The translations under genes and the position numbers were made by a program. From assembly GCF_013186535.1 (NCBI RefSeq), contig NZ_JABMCZ010000001.1, positions 1,612,001 to 1,676,000 on the forward strand: a stretch of DNA of 64,000 bases, read 5' to 3'. Positions 53,622 through 61,185 of this stretch are shown piece by piece; position 1 is the first letter of the stretch, and each line of letters opens with the position of its first letter. The notes beneath the pieces are model-generated. The model had not been told where the DNA came from. It saw only the letters and a list, made by a program, of their open reading frames with translations, and ran no database searches. This DNA comes from Nocardia terpenica. Its GTDB lineage: Bacteria > Actinomycetota > Actinomycetes > Mycobacteriales > Mycobacteriaceae.

Positions 53622-53970
53622 GGCGAAATACCGTACTGTGTCCCGAAATCCTTCGCCGACCTGGCTACGGTCTACGCCCGCCCCCAGAACGCCGAATCCG
53701 GCATACCGGACGGCCTGCTGCGGGCAAGACCATGCCCACCTCTACGACACAGAACATGCCCCGGCGCATGAATGGGACCATGCCCCGGCGCTATGAAATG
53801 GGTGCGACTCCCACGCAACCACAACGGTTTGCGGCCCGGCTCGTCGTTCAGCGGCCGAAGCGCATGCGCGAAGCGCGAGTCTCGGCCGCTGAACGACGAG
53901 CCCCCCAGGGGCCGCAAACCCCGCGACGCCGGAGGCGGCGCCATAAACACAGTGCGGCATAATAGGCACA
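53622..53970. other. Gap before rnpB holding a direct repeat and a large palindrome
   Basis: No credible gene lies here. A ~26-bp direct repeat (CATGCCCCGGCG..ATGAAATGGG type) occurs twice at about 53754-53802, and the palindrome described separately fills 53826-53920. CATAAT near 53958 could be the -10 of rnpB. Confidence 0.5.
53826..53920. repeat. Large inverted repeat upstream of rnpB
   Basis: The arms 53826-53858 and 53882-53920 pair over 33 bp (12 + 21, with a 6-nt bulge in the right arm), enclosing a 23-nt GC-rich loop. The outer arm reads GGTTTGCGGCCC and the inner CTCGTCGTTCAGCGGCCGA. It looks like a palindromic repeat element or MITE; as RNA it would form a very stable hairpin. Confidence 0.85.
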
Positions 53971-54390
<420 letters not shown>

Positions 54391-54511
54391 CTCCTCCGTC
54401 CCGCCCCCTGGGCGAGCAGAAATTCCGCTCGCCCGGGGGCGGATGGTGCCATGATCGATGGCAAGGGTTCGGTTGCGTTGGTGTGCCGGGCGATTCGCGG
54501 GGCGGTGCGAG

Positions 54512-55453
54512 ATGGACTTGGTGGCGATTCTGGGGACGATCGTGGGGGCCGGGGCCGTGGTGAGCGCGGTGGCGGTCGGGACCGGGCTGCGGGTGGTCGA
54601 GCAGTTCGAGCGGGGGCTGGTGTTCCGGTTCGGCAGGGTGCGCGCGGTGCGCGAGCCGGGGTTGCGGGTGCTGATCCCGTTCGTGGACCGGATGCGCAAG
54701 GTGCCGATGCAGATCGTCACGATGCCGGTGCCCGCGCAGGAGGGCATCACGCGCGACAACGTCACCGTGCGGGTGGACGCCGTGGTGTATTTCCGGGTGA
54801 TCGATCCGGTGCAGGCGGTGGTGGAGGTGCAGGATTATCTGTTCGCCGTCGGCCAGGTGGCGCAGACCTCGCTGCGCTCGATCATCGGCAAGAGCGAATT
54901 GGACGATCTGCTGTCCAATCGGGAACAGCTCAACAAGGGCCTGGAATTGATGATCGACAGCCCGGCGCTGGCGTGGGGTGTGCACATCGATCGGGTGGAG
55001 ATCAAGGATGTGGCGCTGCCGGAATCGCTGAAGCGGTCGATGTCGCGGCAGGCCGAGGCCGAACGCGAGCGGCGCGCCCGGATCATCACGGCCGAGGGCG
55101 AATTGCAGGCGTCGCAGATGCTCGCCGACGCGGGCTCGACCATGGCCTCCGCCCCCGCGGCCTTGGAACTGCGGCTGTTGCAGACGGTCGTCGAGGTGGC
55201 GGCGGAGAAGAATTCGACGCTGGTGCTGCCGTTCCCGGTGGAGTTGCTGCGGTTTCTGGAGCGGTCTACTCCCAAGGACGGAGAATCGGGCGGCTCCGCC
55301 GCCGAATCGAAAGCCGAAGTGACGGAGGAATCTGCGGCCGCCGAGCCGCTCGGGCTGGAGGCGGGGGCGTCGGAGATTCCGGCCAAAAGCACGCCGGAAT
55401 CTGTGGTGAGTGCGCCGGAATCTGTGGCGGGCGTGCCGGAAAGGCGTGCGTAA
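54512..55453 (+). CDS. SPFH/band-7 (slipin-type) membrane protein
   Basis: 313 residues: an N-terminal membrane helix (MDLVAILGTIVGAGAVVSAV) followed by the SPFH domain (VVEQFERGLVFRFGRVRAVREPG, MPVPAQEGITRDNVTVRVDAVVYFRV, ALAWGVHIDRVEIKDVALP) and a coiled segment (SRQAEAERERRARIITAEGE). Slipins oligomerise at the inner membrane and scaffold proteases or signalling proteins. ATG 54512 is chosen because it starts at the membrane helix. The acidic C-terminus ends in a hairpin-led 21-bp repeat (AKSTPES, VSAPESV, AGVPE), an addition not needed by the fold. Confidence 0.92.
   Translation: MDLVAILGTIVGAGAVVSAVAVGTGLRVVEQFERGLVFRFGRVRAVREPGLRVLIPFVDRMRKVPMQIVTMPVPAQEGITRDNVTVRVDAVVYFRVIDPVQAVVEVQDYLFAVGQVAQTSLRSIIGKSELDDLLSNREQLNKGLELMIDSPALAWGVHIDRVEIKDVALPESLKRSMSRQAEAERERRARIITAEGELQASQMLADAGSTMASAPAALELRLLQTVVEVAAEKNSTLVLPFPVELLRFLERSTPKDGESGGSAAESKAEVTEESAAAEPLGLEAGASEIPAKSTPESVVSAPESVAGVPERRA
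55375..55401 (+). repeat. Dispersed 27-bp hairpin, copy 4 (inside the SPFH gene)
   Basis: Arms GATTCCGGC and GCCGGAATC pair perfectly around CAAAAGCAC. Compared with the consensus, both arms differ at the matching position (C to T on the left, G to A on the right), so the stem is kept by a compensatory pair of changes. It encodes IPAKSTPES. Confidence 0.92.
55402..55443 (+). repeat. 21-bp in-frame tandem repeat at the SPFH gene 3' end
   Basis: After the hairpin the right arm plus flank (GCACGCCGGAATCTGTGGTGA) recurs as GTGCGCCGGAATCTGTGGCGG and then partially. The 21-bp unit adds seven residues and keeps the frame to the stop codon. Confidence 0.85.
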
Positions 55454-55503
55454 ACGGCAACGGCGGCACCCGGATTCGGGTGCCGCCGCGGGTGTCGGAA
55501 CGC

Positions 55504-55599
55504 TCAACCGGCCGGATTGACGACCAGGATCTGCGCCCAGTAGGCGGCCTGTTCCGGACCGAGCAGCGGCAGCAGGTAGTCGTAGACGATGGACGACAT
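55504..55599 (-). CDS. Possible 31-residue peptide
   Basis: A short frame reads MSSIVYDYLLPLLGPEQ and AAYWAQILVVNPAG. GGGAG lies about 12 nt before the ATG, which is distant. The hydrophobic content is moderate. It sits in the 460-bp gap between the SPFH gene and the secreted protein; I see nothing else there. Confidence 0.3.
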   Translation of the reverse strand: MSSIVYDYLLPLLGPEQAAYWAQILVVNPAG

Positions 55600-55913
55600 G
55601 CGGTGCGGGACTCCCTTTGTTGTCGACGATTGCGGATGCTTGCGAGCGTGTGCCGGAACCGGCATCCACCCGGCACACGCCGCCACAGTAACAGCGCGCG
55701 CCGTCCCCGCCCACCGCCAGCGGAAATCGGTCGATCTGAAACATGGGTCCGACAGATAAGACCGGTCGGCGTGTCCGGCGCGGCATACCGCGTCTAACTG
55801 GCAGGAAGGGTGATCGGCGTCATAAGGTAGTGCGCGTTGGAAAGCTTCCGTTGCAGGGGGTGGCTGCGGGGGCTGTGGGTGTCAACGAACGTCGGAAAGC
55901 AGGTTCTGTCTTT

Positions 55914-56246
55914 ATGCGAGTGGTTCGCAAACTGGTCGCCGGTGCCTTGATCGCCGGTGCTGCTTCTGTTTTGGCTGTGCTGGGGGCCGGCTCCGCGTCG
56001 GCGGTGACGGTTAGTCCGCTGCCGGGCGGGGTCCAGGTCGACCTCACCCCCGGGGACACCCAGTGGGTCCATCAAACCCACATCGGCCAGGCCATTTCCG
56101 GCCTGCCGCACCCGTCGGCGGCGTCGTTCGGGCAGGCGCTCGACGCGGCGGCCGATCTGTCGTCGCACTACCCGGACGGGCGGGTCGTGTTCACGGTGTA
56201 CGGGCCGTTCGATCAATTGAACGGCACCATGCTGGCGCTGCAGTAG
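55914..56246 (+). CDS. Small secreted protein
   Basis: 110 residues. A signal peptide (VVRKLVAGALIAGAASVLAVLGAG, cleaved after SASA) precedes a ~80-residue mature domain without Cys (VSPLPGGVQVDLTPGDTQWVHQ, HPSAASFGQALDAAADLSSHYPDG, VVFTVYGPFD). ATG 55914 is picked because it begins the signal peptide. The mature part is conserved-looking but has no named family here. It is close to or overlaps the start of the RNB gene. Confidence 0.7.
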   Translation: MRVVRKLVAGALIAGAASVLAVLGAGSASAVTVSPLPGGVQVDLTPGDTQWVHQTHIGQAISGLPHPSAASFGQALDAAADLSSHYPDGRVVFTVYGPFDQLNGTMLALQ

Positions 56247-56263
56247 TTTCTCAGCGTATCCGC

Positions 56264-57727
56264 GTGGAGTTTCATCCCTGGATCGTGTCGGCGCCGGTCG
56301 ATTTCGGTGCCGTCCGAACCGAATTCGGATTGGCCTCGGAGTATCCGTCCGAGGCCCTCTCGGAGGCCCGCGGCGCGGCCGATGCGTTCGCGGGCTCCCG
56401 GGCCGATCTCCGCGATATCCCCTTCGTCACGATCGACCCGCCCGGCGCGCTGGATCTGGACCAGGCGCTGTATCTGGAACGCACCCCCACCGGTTTCCGA
56501 TTGCAGTACGCGATCGCCGATGTCGGGGCCGTCATCGCCCCGGCCGGGGCGCTCGCCAAGGAATCGCTGACCCGGGGCCAGACCTACTACCTGCCCGACG
56601 GCGCCGTCCCGCTGCACCCGACCGTGCTGTCCGAGGGATCGGCGAGCCTGCTGCCCGGCCAGGACCGCCCCGCCGCGCTGTGGACCATCGACTGCGACGA
56701 CCGAGCCGAAATCCGGCACTGCTCGGTACAGCGCGCACTGGTCCGCTCCCACGCCCGCCTCGACTACGCCGGTGTCCAGGCCGATGCCGATGCCGGCCGC
56801 CTGCACCCCGCCATCGCCGCCCTGCCCGAATTCGGCCGGCTCCGCATCGAGTCCGGCCTATCCCGCGGCGCCATCGGTCTGCGCCTGCCCGCCCAGACCG
56901 TGGTCCGCGACGGCAAGGGACCGGCCCGCGACGGCGATTCCGGCGACGGCGAACAACGCTGGCAGCTGGTGGTGGAACCGCGCATGGCGGCCGAGGATTG
57001 GAACGAGCAGGTCTCGCTGCTCACCGGGATCTGTGCGGCGCGGATCATGCTCGACGGCGCCGGCGGTCGGCGGATCGGGCTGTTGCGCACCATGCCCGCA
57101 CCGGCGAAATCGGCCCTGGACACCATGCGCCGCACCGCCGCCGCGCTCGGCGTGGAATGGCCCGAGGGCGAGTCCGCCGGGCGCATGCTCGCCGGGCTGG
57201 ACACCGGCACCCCGGCCGCGCTGGCGCTGATGTCCGAGGCGACCGGCCTGTTACGCGGCGCGACCTACACCGTGCTCGACGGCGAGACGCCGGAAGTCTT
57301 GCGGCACAGCGGTATCGGCGCACCGTATGCGCACGTCACCGCCCCGCTGCGGCGACTGGCCGACCGCTACGCCACCGAGATCTGCCTGGCGCACTGCGCG
57401 GGCACACCGGTGCCCGACTGGGTGCGCGACGGTCTGGCCGCGGCCGCGGAATCCATGCGCCGCTGCGACGCCCTCGCGGGCAGGCTCGACCGCGCGTGCA
57501 TCGATCTCACCGAGGCCACCGTGCTGGCCCAGCGTCTGGGCACCGCATTCGACGCCGTGGTGGTCCGCGAGGCCAACGGCAGCCGCCCCGCCGAGGTCTT
57601 CGTCACCACCCCACCCGTGGTCGCCAAGTGCGTCGGCGGCCCCCCGGAGGGCTGGCGCGTCCGCGTCCGCCTCATCGAGGCCGACCCCACCACCCGCACG
57701 GTCACCTTCGCCTTTCCGGCCGACTGA
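56264..57727 (+). CDS. RNB-domain ribonuclease (RNase II/R-like)
   Basis: About 487 residues from GTG 56264 (the true start may lie slightly upstream). The RNB catalytic motif is FVTIDPPGALDLDQALYLE, with the Asp cluster that binds magnesium; ATGLLRGATYTVLDG and APYAHVTAPLRRLADRYATEI are typical of the C-terminal part of RNB proteins. The protein lacks obvious cold-shock and S1 domains, so it is a minimal actinobacterial RNB enzyme that would degrade single-stranded RNA 3' to 5'. Its stop TGA overlaps the first bases of hairpin copy 5. Confidence 0.9.
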   Translation: MEFHPWIVSAPVDFGAVRTEFGLASEYPSEALSEARGAADAFAGSRADLRDIPFVTIDPPGALDLDQALYLERTPTGFRLQYAIADVGAVIAPAGALAKESLTRGQTYYLPDGAVPLHPTVLSEGSASLLPGQDRPAALWTIDCDDRAEIRHCSVQRALVRSHARLDYAGVQADADAGRLHPAIAALPEFGRLRIESGLSRGAIGLRLPAQTVVRDGKGPARDGDSGDGEQRWQLVVEPRMAAEDWNEQVSLLTGICAARIMLDGAGGRRIGLLRTMPAPAKSALDTMRRTAAALGVEWPEGESAGRMLAGLDTGTPAALALMSEATGLLRGATYTVLDGETPEVLRHSGIGAPYAHVTAPLRRLADRYATEICLAHCAGTPVPDWVRDGLAAAAESMRRCDALAGRLDRACIDLTEATVLAQRLGTAFDAVVVREANGSRPAEVFVTTPPVVAKCVGGPPEGWRVRVRLIEADPTTRTVTFAFPAD

Positions 57728-57752
57728 TCCCGGCCAAAAGCGCGCCGGGATC
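57726..57752 (+). repeat. Dispersed 27-bp hairpin, copy 5
   Basis: Perfect arms GATCCCGGC/GCCGGGATC with loop CAAAAGCGC lie between the convergent RNB and CHAD genes. It may serve both as a bidirectional terminator. It overlaps the RNB stop codon. Confidence 0.92.
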
Positions 57753-57789
57753 AGTTGTTGGTGCGTGCCGGGATCAGTTGTTGGTGCGC
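57744..57789 (+). repeat. Two-unit 23-bp repeat overlapping the CHAD 3' end
   Basis: GCCGGGATCAGTTGTTGGTGCGT is followed by a second copy ending GCGC. The second copy contains the CHAD stop codon (57774-57776) and last codons, so the flank that was duplicated is the 3' end of the CHAD gene itself. Confidence 0.85.
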
Positions 57790-58637
57790 AAGAGGAATTC
57801 TGCGGTGGCTGGGTAGTCGGAGAGGGCCTTGCGGGCGGCGTCGGATTCGGTGCGGTACATGCGGTCGTAGGCGGCTCGGCCGTGGGGGGAGCGGGCGCGG
57901 GTGGCGCGGTGGCGGATGGTGGTCATGGCTTCGATCGCGTCGCGGTGGTCGCCCAGGACGCTCTGGAGTTTCTTTGCGCGACCGGCCAATTCGACGGCGG
58001 GGCCGTTGAGCACATCGTCGGCGGCCTCGGCCGCGTAGCGCAATCGCTTGGCGGCCTTGCGGATATCGTGCAGGTGCTCGACGTGGGCGTCCTCGGCCAC
58101 CTCCGGCTCGGCCTTGATCAGGCGGCGCAGGGCGCGGAATTCGGTGCGCAGCACGCTCGCGAACACCTTGGTGGCCTCGCGGCGGGAGCGCTTGCGGCGC
58201 AGCGGGGGATCGGTGCGCAGCTGCTCCAGCCGCCGCACCAGCCGGGTGTAGCGCTCGCTGTCGAGGGCCTCCAGCACCACGCGGTGGGCCGCGGCGTAGC
58301 GGGCCCGCTCGGCGGCGACCAGGCGGCGGCCGATGCGGCGCTCCTGCGCCGGCTGCTCCTCGAGGTGGGCAGCGAACCGCTCGGCCCGCACCTCGGCGTC
58401 TCGTGCGACGCCGAGAACTCCAGCGAGCCAGCGCAATTCGCTGCGCGTCTCGTCGATGGGCGTGCGGTGGAAGACCTTTCGGTACGAGCGCAGCACGCTG
58501 CGGAGCCGCCTGGTCGCCACCCGCATCTTGTGCACCGCGTCCGGAATGTCGTCACGCACGGCGGGTTCGGCCGCCAGCAGCCGGTCCACGTCGTCGCTCA
58601 GGGCGGTGACGAGGGCCGGACCGGCTGCGGCTGGCAT
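57774..58637 (-). CDS. CHAD-domain protein
   Basis: 287 residues of helical CHAD fold with the conserved histidines in DAVHKMRVATRRLRSVLRSY and VEHLHDIRKAAKRLRYAAE. CHAD proteins bind inorganic polyphosphate. In M. tuberculosis the syntenic gene (Rv2226) is longer, with a CYTH triphosphatase domain before CHAD, as far as I recall; here only CHAD is present. The ATG overlaps the stop of the peptidase gene (TGATG), so the two are co-translated. Confidence 0.92.
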   Translation of the reverse strand: MPAAAGPALVTALSDDVDRLLAAEPAVRDDIPDAVHKMRVATRRLRSVLRSYRKVFHRTPIDETRSELRWLAGVLGVARDAEVRAERFAAHLEEQPAQERRIGRRLVAAERARYAAAHRVVLEALDSERYTRLVRRLEQLRTDPPLRRKRSRREATKVFASVLRTEFRALRRLIKAEPEVAEDAHVEHLHDIRKAAKRLRYAAEAADDVLNGPAVELAGRAKKLQSVLGDHRDAIEAMTTIRHRATRARSPHGRAAYDRMYRTESDAARKALSDYPATAEFLLRTNN

Positions 58638-59596
58638 CAGGACTCCCGGAACTTGTCGGTGGCTTCGAGCAGGTGGTGGGTGATCCCCGGCTCGGCGGCC
58701 GCGTGACCGGCGTCGGCAACCATGTGCAACTCCGAATTCGCCCACGCCTTGTGCAGATCCCACGCGCTGACCGGCGGGCACACGACGTCGTGGCGGCCCT
58801 GCACGATCACGCCGGGGATGTGCGCGATGCGGTCGATGTCGCGCAGCAGCTGCCCGTCGTCGAGGAAGCCGCCGTTGACGAAGTAGTGGTTCTCGATGCG
58901 CGCGAAGGCCAGTGCGAAGCGCGGCTCGGCGCTCTGCGCGACCCGATCGGGTTGCGGCAGTAGCGTACTCGTCGCGCCCTCCCACGTGGACCAGGCGACC
59001 GCCGCCGCGGTGGCGACCTGTGGGTCGGGGGAGTGCAGCAGCCGATGGTAGATGCTCACGAGGTCTCCTCGGCGCTCATTCTCCGGCACCGGCGCCAGGA
59101 ACTGTTCCCACTGATCAGGATAGACGTATCCGGCCGCGCCGTTGTAGTACCAGTCGATTTCCTTGCGCCGCAACAGGAAGATCCCGCGCAGCACCAGTTC
59201 GGTGACGCGCTCGGGATGGGTCTGCGCGTACGTCAGCGCCAGCGTCGAACCCCACGATCCGCCGAACACCTGCCAGCGCTGCACGCCCAGATGCGTACGG
59301 AGCCTTTCGATATCGCCGACCAGATGCCAGGTGGTATTGGTCTCCAGGCTTGCGCCGTCGGCGATGTGCGGCGTGGATCGGCCGCAGCCGCGCTGATCGA
59401 ACAGCACGATCCGGTACGCCTGCGGGTCGAAGTAGCGGCGATACGACGGCTCGGTGCCGCCGCCGGGGCCGCCGTGCAGGAAGACGACCGGTTTCCCGTC
59501 CGGGTTGCCGCTCTCCTCCCAGTAGAGGTGCTGGCCGTCGCCGACGTCCAGCATGCCGGTGCGGTTGGGTTCCAGGGGCGGGTACAGCGTGCGCAT
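58637..59596 (-). CDS. pip: Proline iminopeptidase
   Basis: 319 residues of the S33 alpha/beta hydrolase family: YPPLEPNRTGMLDVGDGQHLYWEE, FLHGGPGGGTEPSYRRYFDP, LFDQRGCGRSTPH, FGGSWGSTLALTYAQTHPE (nucleophile Ser), VQGRHDVVCPP (Asp) and ADAGHAAAEP (His). It removes N-terminal proline from peptides in the cytosol. It overlaps the lipoprotein gene upstream and the CHAD gene downstream, forming a minus-strand operon. Confidence 0.95.
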   Translation of the reverse strand: MRTLYPPLEPNRTGMLDVGDGQHLYWEESGNPDGKPVVFLHGGPGGGTEPSYRRYFDPQAYRIVLFDQRGCGRSTPHIADGASLETNTTWHLVGDIERLRTHLGVQRWQVFGGSWGSTLALTYAQTHPERVTELVLRGIFLLRRKEIDWYYNGAAGYVYPDQWEQFLAPVPENERRGDLVSIYHRLLHSPDPQVATAAAVAWSTWEGATSTLLPQPDRVAQSAEPRFALAFARIENHYFVNGGFLDDGQLLRDIDRIAHIPGVIVQGRHDVVCPPVSAWDLHKAWANSELHMVADAGHAAAEPGITHHLLEATDKFRES

Positions 59597-60057
59597 CAGA
59601 AGGCGATCCCCGAGGCCAGGTCCTGCAGCTCCAGCGCCTGCAGCGCCTGGGTGCGGACGTCCGGGCAGGACTTGACGGTGATCCGGTCGATCACCGCCTT
59701 GTCGCCGAGCACCTGCAGGTTGAAACCGCCGTTGCGCAGCGCCCATTCGTGCACGGTGATGTTGAGGGCCGTCCGGCCCAGCGTGGGGCCCTGCACCCGC
59801 CAGTCCGACAGCTGCGGCGCGATGGCGTCGCACAGCTGCTTGGAGACCTCGTCGGTGACCTGCACCGGGGTCTGCGGCGCGCCGCTGGACGGCGCCGCCG
59901 ACCCGCTGTGGTGCGCCGCGCCGGACGAGGTGGGCCCGCTGGATCCGGCCGGTGTCGGCGCCCCTCCGGTGCCGCCCCCGCATCCGGCGATCAGCGCGAC
60001 AGTCACCACCCCGGTGGCGCCCAGCGCCCCACGAGTCATCCAACGGCTCTGCGACAT
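59596..60057 (-). CDS. Putative lipoprotein
   Basis: 153 residues from ATG 60057. The signal peptide ends in the lipobox LIAGCGGG, so the mature Cys is lipid-anchored on the outer face of the membrane. A Ser/Gly/Pro linker (~30 residues) precedes a small folded domain with LCDAIAPQLSDWRVQG and ITVKSCPDVRTQAL, whose two Cys may pair. No family name can be given. It begins the operon with pip and the CHAD gene. Confidence 0.8.
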   Translation of the reverse strand: MSQSRWMTRGALGATGVVTVALIAGCGGGTGGAPTPAGSSGPTSSGAAHHSGSAAPSSGAPQTPVQVTDEVSKQLCDAIAPQLSDWRVQGPTLGRTALNITVHEWALRNGGFNLQVLGDKAVIDRITVKSCPDVRTQALQALELQDLASGIAF

Positions 60058-60101
60058 CAGTTCCCTTTGCTCGAGTAGTGCTCCGTCGACCCCGAGTCTG
60101 C

Positions 60102-60128
60102 CATCCCGGCCAAAAGCATGCCGGGATC
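60102..60128 (+). repeat. Dispersed 27-bp hairpin, copy 6 (no array)
   Basis: Arms (C)ATCCCGGC and GCCGGGAT(C) pair over 8 bp around CAAAAGCAT. It lies between panB and the lipoprotein gene on the same strand and has no tandem repeat beside it, so it shows the solitary form of the element. Confidence 0.9.
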
Positions 60129-60193
60129 GCGATGGGAACGTGGTGGGAACAAGACGGGCGGCCACCGGGTGGTGGCCGCCCGATCTTTCGGGC

Positions 60194-61042
60194 TCAGAAG
60201 CTGTGTTCCGGGCCCGGGTATGTGCCGGTGCGGACCTCGGTGGCGTAAGTGGCTGCGGCGGTGCGTAGTTCGTCGCCGAGGTGGGCGAAGTGTTTGACGA
60301 ACTTCGCCGTTTTGCCGCTGGTGTAGGCGGCCATGTCCTGCCAGACCAGGACCTGGGCGTCGCAGTCGCGGCCGGCGCCGATGCCGACGGTGGGGATGGT
60401 CAGCTTGCGGCTGACCTGGCCCGCAAGTTCGGCGGGGACCATCTCCATGACCACCGAGAACGCCCCGGCCTCCTGGACCGCGAGGGCGTCGGCGACCAAC
60501 TGCTCGGCGGCGTCGCCGCGGCCCTGCACCCGGAATCCGCCGAGGGTGTTGACGCTCTGCGGGGTGAACCCGATATGCGCCATCACCGGGATTCCGGCAT
60601 CGGTCAGCGTCGCGATCTGGTCCGCGACCCGTTCGCCGCCTTCGAGTTTCACCGCCTGCGCGCCGCCCTCCTTCATGAAGCGGACGGCCGAGGCCAGCGC
60701 CTGGGCGGGGGAGCCCTCGTAGCTGCCGAACGGCAGATCGGCGACCACGAGCGCGTGCGGTGCGCCGCGCACCACGCCGCGCACCAGCGGGACCAGCTCG
60801 TCGATGGTGATCGGCACGGTGGTGTCGTAGCCGTACACCACGTTGGCCGCCGAATCGCCCACCAGGAGCACCGGAATTCCGGCCTCTTCGAACAATTTCG
60901 CGGTGGAGTAGTCGTAGGCGGTGAGCATCGCCCACTTCTCGCCCGCGGCCTTCATCTGCTGCAGGTGCTGTACTCGCGTCTTCCGCCGGGAAGTAGCCGG
61001 TGCAGCGCCGTAGGCAGGGGTTTCCTGATCGGTTGCGGACAT
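60194..61042 (-). CDS. panB: Ketopantoate hydroxymethyltransferase
   Basis: 282 residues. KWAMLTAYDYSTAKLFEEAG, VLLVGDSAANVVYGYDTTVPI, VVADLPFGSYEGSP, AVKLEGGERVADQI, MAHIGFTPQSVNTLGGFRVQG and PTVGIGAGRDCDAQVLVWQD are all PanB signatures, including the metal-binding Asp residues and the catalytic Glu. It makes ketopantoate from 2-oxoisovalerate and methylene-tetrahydrofolate, the first step of pantothenate and so of CoA and of the phosphopantetheine used by the PKS. ATG 61042 is preferred because of its spacing from AGGGA; ATG 61045 is also possible. Confidence 0.97.
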   Translation of the reverse strand: MSATDQETPAYGAAPATSRRKTRVQHLQQMKAAGEKWAMLTAYDYSTAKLFEEAGIPVLLVGDSAANVVYGYDTTVPITIDELVPLVRGVVRGAPHALVVADLPFGSYEGSPAQALASAVRFMKEGGAQAVKLEGGERVADQIATLTDAGIPVMAHIGFTPQSVNTLGGFRVQGRGDAAEQLVADALAVQEAGAFSVVMEMVPAELAGQVSRKLTIPTVGIGAGRDCDAQVLVWQDMAAYTSGKTAKFVKHFAHLGDELRTAAATYATEVRTGTYPGPEHSF

Positions 61043-61185
61043 CATCGTCCCTTTCGTCGTCCTCGAGGCCCGTTCGGGTCCCCGGGTTGATGTGACGGCT
61101 TCAGTGTGCCACCGGGCCGCGGGCGCGAATAGGGCGTCCGAGCCATGCGATTGCTCACACCGTCCGGGATGGGAGGATCGTGCGC

